From Lutraria lutraria (Eukaryota; Mollusca; Bivalvia; Venerida; Mactridae), in contig OZ026847.1 in NCBI GenBank assembly GCA_964023205.1, forward strand, positions 4,152,819-4,216,818: a DNA stretch of 64,000 bases, given 5' to 3'. Of this stretch, positions 40,601 through 52,600 are shown piece after piece. Each line of letters starts with the position of its first letter. The first letter of the stretch is position 1. Made by a program: the position numbers and the translations under genes. A model generated the notes under the pieces. It had not been told where the DNA came from. It made no database searches and was given only the letters and a program-made list of their open reading frames with translations.

Positions 40601-43600
40601 CTTTTGAGACTCCTAACAGGCCCAAACACATTTCTAGGCGGCTAAATTGGCCTGCAGCCTGATGTTGTTGAGAATCCTGAATTAATAGTTAAATGGTACA
40701 GTTAGGAAAAATAATGATGTTGTTGAAGAGAGCTTGATGCTTAAGACTAAGTGAGGGTCACTCTGGAGAGGTGGCACTGTATATGTATGGAATCATATGA
40801 GTACAGAAAAGCTATTGAATGAATAATGAATTAATGTCTGGAGTCTTATTTATGATGAATTTATGAAATTGGTTTTACTGATACTATCTGGAACATTTGT
40901 TCTGTATCAAGTTATGGAATTGTTTTAACCACTTCCATGAACTTTTTGAACCAGTGAAAAGGAGAGGAGGAGTCATTAGCTAAACACAAACTTCAAAGCT
41001 GCAAAGATTCTGCCTCCAGTATATAGGCTTGCCTGAAAACCCATTCGGATGGACCTGGCTATTCAACTGTTGGTTGACTAACTTTAAATTTTTCATTGTG
41101 ATATCTACTAAGTTGATAATGGACTGTTTATGGCTGGAAGTTGAACAAGTCCATTTGGGAAATTCAGTGTTTTAATGCTTATTGTGTTGCTGCGACTTTT
41201 CACCCCAAATACAAGACTTAACACAAGTTTGTGGTGAGAGATTTATATCCTGAAGGTTAATGTCCGATTATCATCAGTTGGTAATGACACATGATTAACT
41301 ATGACACTTAATCAATAAGATCAAACAAACATGTTGTATTTCAAATGGTATTCCAATTGATTTCCCTTATAAACCAGGGCTGTTAATTTGTGAATTTTGG
41401 ATCACCAAGACCATTTTTGATGTTGGGGAGAGGGGGGGGGGCTACTGTCTTTAAATCAGGTCAAATTCTGAAGTCAATACTATTTTAGGTAGCATTCAGG
41501 ATGTATTATTGGGCCAATCAATGTTCTCATCTTGTTAGATATAATCCTATCGCTCATTCTTCCAGGGTTTGTGATTCTTAGAAATAAATACTATCAAATT
41601 ATATCAGCTGATTTCATGATTACCTGCATGTTTATGGCCCCGATATACTTTTCTCCCAACATAAAAACTTGTTTCACAAGAATTTTGCTATCGAGGTTTG
41701 GTGTTACTATAGATACCTTCTCGGAATAGTTGTACAATGAACTGTAAAAAACAATGTGAATCATCAAGTATTCTTTAATAATATTGTTGTTATCTAAGAT
41801 GTATTAATTTTAGAATAAAATTTTCTGACAATACAACCTGTTCATGTATCTTTTTCACTGATTTGGACCTCATTGTCAGGATGTTATACTTCTCTGTTTT
41901 ATGCCATGAAGTTGTTCTGGAACATTAATTGGCAGTTGCCAGAGAACTTCTGTCTGTGAGTGGCTTTCTTCCCACTCCAAGTATTGGCTATAAAATTATT
42001 ACTGTGCTGATCTATGAACTAATGATTATATGGTAAATGGTAAGGAAACACTGCTGCCTGTCTGGTGATGTTAATTAATTACTATTTTATGACTTCAAAA
42101 GACTATTTATATTTTCATGACTTCAGAAACCTATAATTGGTAGACTTTTAGATAATTTCATGCCGAGTTGGTGGATTACTCTATCAGCTTTTCTTTGGTC
42201 TACAAAATCACTTGTATGTCTTCTTTCCAGGGTTATGTCAGAATATAGTTGTCCTGTTGTTCACCATGGTGTAAGCTGAAAAATACTTGAAAATGTTTTT
42301 GGCTTGATTTGTTTGTTATAAGTACTCTTTTTCATAAGACAAGTCAATGTAATGTCAATGATCTGATTCAGGAACAGTTTCTAATGCAGTTTTGAGGAAA
42401 CTTTGTTCTCATTGTCTTATAGGCGATGGTTTGCTTACGTTCTAGTGTCTTACAAGTATTCATAAGATATTCACGCAGTGAATAATACACGTCTGTCATA
42501 TAATATTGTTGCGTCACATAGAAAATTGATTTCAAGGAAGAAAAAATAGATTTCTAGGAAAGCTTGGATAGTTTTTATGTGAAAGTCATTCAATACCAGG
42601 AAGTAAAAATTTCTACTGTTCAATTTATTTTATTGTCTTGGTTTCATCTCCTTTTAATGGCAAGTTGTTAGATCTACTTCATCTGTGAGTGTTTCAAGAT
42701 TATTGATTTGCTAATATTAGCGAACAGGTTATCTGTGTATGCACCATTAAAGAGTCAGTAGATGCATCTGATGTGGAATTATAAATAAAGTGTGGTATAC
42801 CTACTGGTAGTTGTATATTTTCCAGAAGATTCAAACCTAGCAGGCTAATTTAAATTGTGAGGGTTTTATTCACTGGTTATTATTTTTTGGTGTAAATTCT
42901 CATTTGGATTGACAAGAATTTGCCAGTGCTAGATTTTCAAGTAGAAAGCCATATCGCCGGCCACTGGGGCTTTTTGCGAACACTATAGATGTACTAAAAT
43001 CCATGTGTTAGTTAGCCTAATGATGATTATCTGAATAACCAACAGTCAAATTTTTTAGGTCAACCGTGTTTTGTTCTTAAGTGAGTTTTTCTTTGTATTT
43101 TCAGACACAAGTCTGCGTGATGGTTTATTTCATGAATATAAAAAATATGGAAAGATCACAGCTGTTCAAATATCTGGAGCCAACGATACAAGATATGCTA
43201 TCATTAGTTTTAAACAGTAAGTAGAACAATTACAGTGACCTTTGTCTTCATTTAAAGGAATACTTGTTGGGACTCTCCATTTGTGAGGGAAATAAGCTCA
43301 CTGGAGGAAATAGACTTCTGTGTAAAGAGTCATTTTTTTCTGATCCAATCTAGTATTCATTCATGTGACTTATAGATATGTATACATGTACATTGTATAT
43401 ATTAAGCAGTGTCACTTGTAACTGAAATTTGTTTCTATATGGGAGGGGAATATGGGCCCAAAATTTGTTTGTGTAAGAACTGTATGTTCCATGTTATATA
43501 CTACTGATAGATTAGACTGTAATAAGATTATTTCTAACCTATTTGTTGTACATATTTACAGAGCTGAGGATGCTCATAAAGCATTGGAAGCTTCAAGAGA

Positions 43601-46600
43601 GAAACGTTTCTTTGGTTCTCAAATCATTGTTGAACAACATGAAGGTTTAGGTAAGTCCATAAAATTTTTTGTATGAAATTACAATTTTTGAAAGGCCATT
43701 CTGTTCAGCTATCTAACTTACCACTTTACTGGTAAGTCGGTGAAGTATTCTTTGCATGTATACAGTGGAATTCCAAGTCTTGGATGTAGAATTGTCCATG
43801 ATGTTGTATTGAGAATGATTAAAAAGGAATCTCAAAATATTCCACATGACATACAGTATGTTAGTTTGTGTTAGTCTGATACACTGTTTGTATTCTATTT
43901 GTATTGTATTGTACTATACATTTCATACATATAGTATATAAAACAAGTATCATCCGGTATGTCTATTATTGATACAGATTTAAAGAGTGAATAATATTAG
44001 CTGCAGTACTGGCCTGTTAATATGTTGTATTGATTTTATGTAGACATATCGTGAGAAAGGAATAGGTTCAGTCACTGTACTCATGTATAAAAGTCTATAT
44101 GGTTTATTTTCCGATGCTTTATGAAGAAATAGTGCGAAGGTTGCATGGTGACCAGTTGTAGCTCTATGTCTCATAATGTGCTATTGATTTTAGAGTTCCT
44201 ACCTCTAAATAACTGGCACTTGAGCTGTTTTTTTCTCATGCTAGTTTTTGTTGTAAAATCAACACTTGAGATTGATTCAGTCATGGAATATCTGTGATGA
44301 GGTATTTAATTGTAGGATATGAAATAAAAGGATATTTGACTTCCGTGTTATTTGATGTTACATGTATGGAGAACAGACATTTTGTCATCAAACATAAGCA
44401 CACATTGTGTGCAGTATTGTTCTAACAGTGACAATGTAGTGTATCGTTCATTGTTTGTGTTTACAAGATTTTTGTATTTTTTAAAAAAATCTTTGGTTAA
44501 ATTTTGTCTTCTGGTTAGGTTGTGATATAAAAAATATTAATCATATCTGAGTTTAAATTCTGTAGTATTCATTGTCATCATTTAGAAACTTGAGTATATT
44601 TGATTAAAAAAAAAATTGACATTCATACACTATTAATGTTAATTTGTTCAGTTTCCAGATTTGTGATTTTGTAGACAATGATAGTATTTATATGCTAATT
44701 GTGTGCTAGTATTGGTACGGTGATTTTGATAATATCGCTTAACTACTCGCATATAGAAAATTTCTCTGACTTCCAGCATGTATGTCGAGTTACTCTAAGA
44801 GTGTGTTGTTTGTTTCAGAAGCTGAGGACTGTGAATTCTTGACACCTGAAGCCCAGCTTGATGAACACTCACCTAAGGCTACTCGTACCCTCTTCCTCGG
44901 AAATCTTGATAAGGAAATATCTATAGAAGAACTGAAAGAAAGACTTGAGAAATATGGCGACATCTTGGTGAGTATTTAACTGCAAGATTTAATTCTTATC
45001 ATTTTCTAATTAAATCTAAATTATTGTGATGTATGACTTAGTCAGGTGAGTTTGCATGAATTGTTCTGTATTTTGAAAGGCATTAGTTTTGAGACTTCCT
45101 TATGTATTTTAGGATGTTGACGTCAAGAGGCAAGGTGCGGTGACAGCATACGCTTTCATTCAGTTCACTGATATCACGAGTGTTGTTAAAGCCTTAAAGG
45201 ATCTTGATGGAAGCACATGGGGTGCAACAAAGCTAAAGGTACATATTGAAGAAAAGTGTCTGATTTATGTTTTGTTTTACTTATAGCCTTGTTGAAGTAG
45301 AACTTGGGTTATACTTGATTAATGTAACACAAATTAATGAACCATTCACTCAGTATTTTGTCATTCATTTACTTAATGGTAGATTTACAGAAACTTGTTG
45401 GCACTTCTGATTTTGAGTTTTGGAATGGAATGTGTATGAAAATGTACGATGTACATGTGTTTGTTATGCTATGGTTCTGTCAGTTATTCTGACTGCTAAT
45501 GGAAATATTACAGTTTTTTTTGTAACTCTACATTGTTGTTATATTGTTTATTCATATGTTTAGATCTCAGTTTGTACAAGTGTAAATTTTGATTGTCATC
45601 TTCAGAAGTGTAGGCCTATTGTTTTATGTGATATTGTATTCTTTATTGATAACTTCCTAGAAGGATGGGTTGTATGTGTTCTAATGTTAGTTTCTGAGCC
45701 TTAGTTTATTAGTCCCTTTTGTCTGCAATGTAGAATTTTTGTCATTTTTGAGTCACATGATTTGGAGTTGAGATATTCGTCGGCTTAGTACAAAATCTAA
45801 TGCTTATATTTGATGAATAATTTATTGAATTTAATCGTATAAATTCAATTCTTATTCATTTGATTAAATCAGGAATAATTCACTCAGTATAGATTGGGCA
45901 AGAATATCAAAATTGTGAATTCAGGTAAAAATACAGTCAAGCCTGTGTTAGCAGCCACCTCCAAATAAAGGCCACCCTGTGATTAAGACCATTCTTTCAA
46001 AACCTGTCATTGATTATTTATAACAAAATGCCCTCCAAATAAAGGCCACATGTCAATAAAGGCCATATTTTGTCTCTACCAAGAGTGACCATTGTTCACA
46101 GGTTTGTCTGTTGGTTAGAAAACAGATTAATTCCTAGACACTGTTCTCCTTAACAGTACAACAGTCCTTGTCATGGTACAATATAACAGTATGACCTGGA
46201 TGAAGATAAGACAGGTCAAAAATGCCCTGCATTATAAGTTTATGTGGATTTCTTTGCTCTAGATTAGTCCTGATAAGTTAGTTTTGTCTTTGGCATTGAT
46301 AAGTTCAGTTAGAGAATTCTTAAGTTGGTAAAACAAGGAATTAGAAGCACTGACAATGAAGTAAGAGTGGCTTTATAAAGTTACATAGGATTGGAATATA
46401 TCTGTGGAAATGGTTTCTTAATATATCATGTCTTGTTGCTAGTTTCTGAACTTGTGGATCAATGTGGTGTTCAGCATTTATCAACTGAGGATGGTCACTT
46501 AGAATATATTTTTTTTAGTGATAATGTGATAAGAATTGATTGTACTGTACTTACATTGTTTGATGTACACGCAGTTAATGTGGTTTAAATTTAGTCATAT

Positions 46601-49600
46601 TGGGAAGACTTGAATGATTTCAAAATGACTCATTGAATTTATTGATTGCTATCATTTGTACAGTTAGTATTTAAGTCACACTTTGTTGATATTGGGATGG
46701 TCATGTTAGTTTCTTGTGTTCAGATTTTCATGTAGGATGTATAATGTTACATTCTTGTCATTAGGCTTTTAGGTCGGTGAACAGTTCTTATTTACTTATT
46801 TATTTATCTGTTGTTAAATGGCCCATTCTACAGAGCTCTACATGTATGGTCATTTAAGAGCCACCCCTGATAGAGGGGAGATAAAATATAGGAGAAATTA
46901 GCGCTTATATTCCTTCTCTTTTCGAAAATATTTTCTTCGTTCTTTATCGTGCACTGATCCACACCGTGAACTGTTTTTATGTTTGGGAACATTGAGCTGT
47001 CTTTTATAAGTCGATGCTACTACTTTCTGCTCATTCACAATTATATGTGAAGCAGACATGGCAAAGGTTTCTTTGAGCTTTTACTGATAAAGAGTTTTAA
47101 TGATTTGCGTGAGTGCATGGTAAATCTTGTCAGACTTTATTTCAGATATTTTAAGTGGTTTATTTTTGTTGTTGTAAATTCTGATATATTTGATTGTTAT
47201 ATGTGCTCTTTGTTTCTGTTTATAGGTCGGGTTTGGTAAGAGTATGGCCACACCAGTTGTATGGTTAGGTAATCTCGCTGAAACAGTACACGAAGGTTTC
47301 CTGTGTAAACAATTTGCTCGCTTTGGAGCTCTAAGTCATACAGTAGTGGATCGTGAAACACGTAAAGGGCTTGTGTTTTTCATGAATGTTGAAAGTGCAC
47401 AGTACGCTTTGCCGGAAATGAGGAATAGAATCTGGAACGGCAAAAAAATACATGTAAGTTGTTCAACTAATGATTGTATTTTACTTTACATGTGGTAATG
47501 TATCAAATACATTACACGTTAAACTTTTTATGCTTAAATCTATGGACAATCTAAAATCTGACTTAAACATCAGTACTGTAATTTTGTTTAATTTAAAATT
47601 TCTCTGGTAAATCTTGTTGATTGTGACTTCCAGTATTAACCTCTTTATGTTTATGTACTATTTGTTTCATGTGGGCGGGGGCGGCACTGAGCATCAATCT
47701 TTATGATGAATGTTGTTTTTTCCAGATTGACTATGCTAGTCGAGACTGTCAAGAAGCGTTTTTCAAAAAGATGGAGCAGTCTGGTCAGTTACGACCTGGC
47801 GAACGCCCTGATGCACGTTGGATGCAGAAACAAATGGCAGACAATCCACATTGGGAAGAAGGGTAAGATATCATTGACTTAGTGTTTTCAGTTAAAATGA
47901 CATTTATGTAAGATGATATTTTTCTTACCACTCAGATGTCATTGTGGCCTGTTCAAAAAAAAATTAATTACTTGATCAGATTTGAGTTTTTGCAGCTTGA
48001 CCTTTATGCTAAATTTCTCGTCATGTTTATTCGATAAATTATCGAAATTTATTTTATTGTTTCATTGTATTACAGATTTGACCCAAATACTTTCAACAAA
48101 AGAGGCGCTTTTAACCAGTTTGGTCGTGCGCGTGGCAGGTTTCAACGTGGACGTGGGTTCTTTAGGGGTCGTGGCGGACCCTCATTTGAAGGAGCTTACC
48201 CATCAGAGGAATTTCCTGTGCGCAGAAAGTAAGTACATTCAATTATTTATTACTGTTATAATTTAAATGGATAATGTGTAGTCTGAGGTACAGTTTGAAT
48301 GGGAAACAATTGTGTATTGTTGTTTGTTTTCCCACCTCAATGCAGTGTTCCCACTTACCTGGTATAAATTATTTCAAGGTGAATACTAGACAAAAATTCT
48401 GCCATGTGGCATTTGTAATATAGGTGTGTATTGCTGTCGTTATCTTTGTTGAATGACAATCTTGCATATGATTATATAATGGTCTGATAAAATAAGTTTC
48501 ACACACTACATCTCTTATCATTGTCAAGTTTTTCAAACTTGTAATTCCATTTCTCTTGCCGGGACATGCACTTCATGATATTCATTTCTGTTGTTTTGTT
48601 GCTAAGCGTATATAAATGTATCTGATTCTGAGTCATACTTATTATTAGTGGTTTGAAAATTACTGTTTACCGTAAACGCCCATGTTTAGGACGCACTTTT
48701 TTACTTCCAAAATCGGAACCAAAAATGGGTGCGTCCTATACATGGCTGTAGAACTCAATCCCATGTTTTCTACGACTCAAACAAAATGGATTCTGAAGTA
48801 ATGTTTTTCACACTTACCTACTATTCTTACTTAAAATGCAATTGTGATAATATACAAGCTGATATTATTATATTCAGTGTTGAAACACATTAAGTTCATT
48901 TGATGCTTTTTTCTCTCATTGAAATACATGATGCAAAAATATTTTCATTATTTGCAGACAATTTGATGAGTTCAGTCAAGGTAGTGGTCCATTTATGGAG
49001 GATGATTATGAACAAGCTTTACGTGAATATGGACATAGTCAGCGAGAAAGACATGAACGGTCAAGTCAAAGCCCTCCTGGCTATGATGAAATATATTATG
49101 AACGTGCTGAGAGAGGATCACAAAGTGGACATGATTTCACCTATGACAAACGTAGATTTGGATCATATCGGAGTTTAAGTCCAAGTAGTGATCGTGAAAT
49201 GGATGTAAATGAGGAAGAATTTAGATACAAACCTCGAACTCCTAGTGATGAACGATATTATTTTACTAAAACGTACGAGGAAAATCGATCACGAGATCGT
49301 TCACATAGTAGTGATAGTGAACAGCGGTTTAGACTTTCATCCGAAGTGGTACGCAGACGAAGTCGGAGCAGGTCTCCGACTTTGACTAAATTGAAAAGAA
49401 CCAATGAATTACCCAAATCTTATCGATCTCATTCCCCATCAGCTGTGACAGAGGAAGACCCATATTATCATAGCGATAATAGTCCTACAGACTTTGAAAG
49501 TGCTTACAGAAAATACGGGGATTATAAGAAAAGACCAAGTTCTAGTAGTGTTGAAGGTGATAGAAAAAGTGGTGTGCTAATGAACACTGGATTAAGAACT

Positions 49601-52600
49601 GAAATAGAATCCAAATCTGAAGAGCGATCTTCTCGGAAACGCTCCTATGATCAGCTGTCACCAAATCGTTCAGACTCATTACATAGGCAGCATAGTCGTG
49701 GAAGTCGAGCAGACTCTTTGTATGAATATGATCGTGGTGAAAAACTGTCGGCTAAGGACCTTATTTCAAAGGTTCAAAGATTACGATCGGAGGTTAATGA
49801 AAGACTAGGTGTTAAAGATAGTCCAAGTTCAAGTTCGAACAGTGACCTTGACCCATCTACGCTTACTGAAGCAGACATCATTAAATTACAACGTGAAAAG
49901 AATAAATTAATACAAAAGTTAACATTGATAGAAGAAAGTGGTAATTTAAGTGATAATGAAAGTGATTCACGGCATGGATCTAATAAAAAAGCGCGTTTGG
50001 ATGTTAAATACTTACAAAAAGAGAAACTTAAAAAGATTGATGAGAATAGTAGAAAACAATTGGAAGTACTGCGGAAGAAAGAACTTCTCAGGGATTATAA
50101 GAAGTCTAAATCTTTGACTGAGACTGTGAAAAAAGACATTTTGGATTATAGTGAGGAAGATAGTTATTCTCTGAATTCACCGCGAGACTTTCCTTCTGGA
50201 TTTATGCCAAAGAAAAGACGAAAGGTTGAAGGTGATAATGAACGTAAAAACAGGTCATATCGTGCTCGACCTGACGATGAACAAGGATATAGTAGTGACG
50301 ATGATAAGGAAAGATTGGATTTATTAAGACTAAGTGGTGCACACTCAGATATGTATTCCTCAAAATCACGAACAATGTCAAGTTTAGATGCACGGTTAGA
50401 AAGTGCAGAATTTGCTTCTCATTCAAAGGAAGATTCTCGTCGCGTGTCCTCAGGTAGTGACAATAATAAAGAGCATAGTGAACATGGTGGTCGCAGTCAT
50501 AGGCGACACAAAAAACGAGATAATCATATAACTCCATTAATTCCACTGGGTGATGACAATTTGCCTGATCCAGAGACCTGTGACCCACGGTCGCTACGTG
50601 AAAGATGTGAGCGACCGTTAGGACTACCGTTACCAGATTTTGCTCAATTTATTCAGTTTTCACCTTTACCTTCTCCACATCACTCTCCAGAACGTTACAG
50701 TGATCTCCCGTCTGAAAGTGGAAGGGACAAGTTACGCGAATCGGCTGCAGATTCGGGTAATGCTGAAACATATCAGTCTCCATGTTTCTCTCCTCAAAGC
50801 AGTAGTAGCAAAACACACTCACCTTCTCAATCACCTAGTGGTTCGGGTTCAGACACTAAAGCCAATACTAACTCAGACAGTGGCAGTGGAGAGTTACCGC
50901 TTGGTTTTCCAGTTGAAGCAGAGCAGAATGATCCAGATACTAATAAGGTTGATAGTCTGGATTCTGATCCAAATAAAATTGCTCCAGTAACAAAAGATAA
51001 TGATGATAGTTATTCTGACAATAATAGTGATGATAATTTAACATCAGATAATCTATCAATAGAAGAACGTATTAGACAACTGGATGAAAAATGGAATAGG
51101 GCCCAGGCTGTTGTTACCCATAAAGTAATTCCTGATGTTGACAGTATGGTAAATAATAGTGTGTCATCATCAGTGTCGGCTTTATTAACTCCATTCACTA
51201 GTTCACAGCCAGTCACAACCGCTGTTGCTAGTCCCACCACCTCATCACTTTACTCCAAGTACAAGATACGGAAGAGAAATGACAATACTGGTACTGGGTG
51301 TGAGAAAGGAGAGGGACCATCGGAAATAGTGGCTACTGTTTTATCAAAATCTAGTATATTTGACCAAGATAGCAAACGATTAGGGCAGATAAATGAACCT
51401 GCTGACACTTGTAAGGAATCATCTCCCACGATTGACAATTCCTCTAAATTATACAGTTCTTGGAATAAACCTGAAGTTAAAGAAAATCCAATGGTGACAG
51501 TTCCTGGGTCATTAATGGATAGATTGGGACAAGGCAGTAATGGTTCTTTTCCCACTCTAACAGTTAATACTACATTTCCAAGTTCTACCAATGTATCTAT
51601 GAACAAATCAGACACTAGTCTGTATGATAACAGGACTTCCAAACTTAGTCCTTTGCCACCAATTGAATTACCCGGTAATGCAGAGAAAAATACTCTGTCT
51701 GTGTCCCCTTGTAATAAGGACGATATTAAACCTAACTATGACTCTTCTGTTGTTACAGATAAATCCCCAAAATTTGAAAAGAATGGACTTAGTAGTGAAT
51801 TAGATTTGACTGATAAACCAATTGTACCAAAGTCTATATTAAAAAATAAGAGTGATGATTCCTTAAAAAATTTGGATATCCGTGAAAATAGTGTTGAGGT
51901 TCAGTCATGTGCAACAGCTGAAATAAAATTGGAAAACGGTTATGAAGAGAAAAAGTGTGATGTCGAAACTACAAACTTATCTAATACTGGTAATAAATTT
52001 GTGGACCATTTATCAAACAGTGTTGACTCTATACCAATTAAATCAGACAATTCCTGTTCAGAGAAAATGGATGCTTCTGATAATGTTGTTGCTAATAGTA
52101 GTAAATCTACTAATGACATTAAGTGTGAAGCATTTGAGACAGTGAAGTCTAAGTCTGTGTCGGAGAATGTGGAGCACAGTAAATCTGCTGCTGCTGACAA
52201 ATCTAGTGACAAACCTAAATTGGAGCCGAAAGTGACTGATAAGACAACAGTTAACATGTTAAACATTAAGAAGGAAGAGCCTTCTGGAACTCGTTCAGTG
52301 AAAGAAGAACCCAAAACAGACATTAAAGTTGAATCAGTTGAAGTTGAAATGGAAGTTGAGACCTCTCAAGATAAGACAAAGGTTGAAGAGAAAGTAACTG
52401 TTGCAAAGACATCAGATAAAGAAAAGCACTCCAGCAAAGAGACAAGCAAATCTGAGAAAGATAGTGCTTTTAAAGAGCCTAGTCATAAGAAGCCTAAATT
52501 ATCGAAGGAAGGCGCCAAAGATAAAAAATCTGACCATAAAGAGGATAAGCATAAGAAGAAAGATTCTGAAAAGAAAAGTGATTCTGCTCATAAATCAAGT

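Larger units (their letters stand above)
37358..43104 (+). other. spen: spen intron 5 (5.7 kb)
   Basis: GTACGT to TTTCAG. It splits RRM2. A nested pair of MITEs sits at 40431-40780. A G-rich run lies near 41430. Otherwise AT-rich DNA with no supported gene. Confidence 0.85.
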
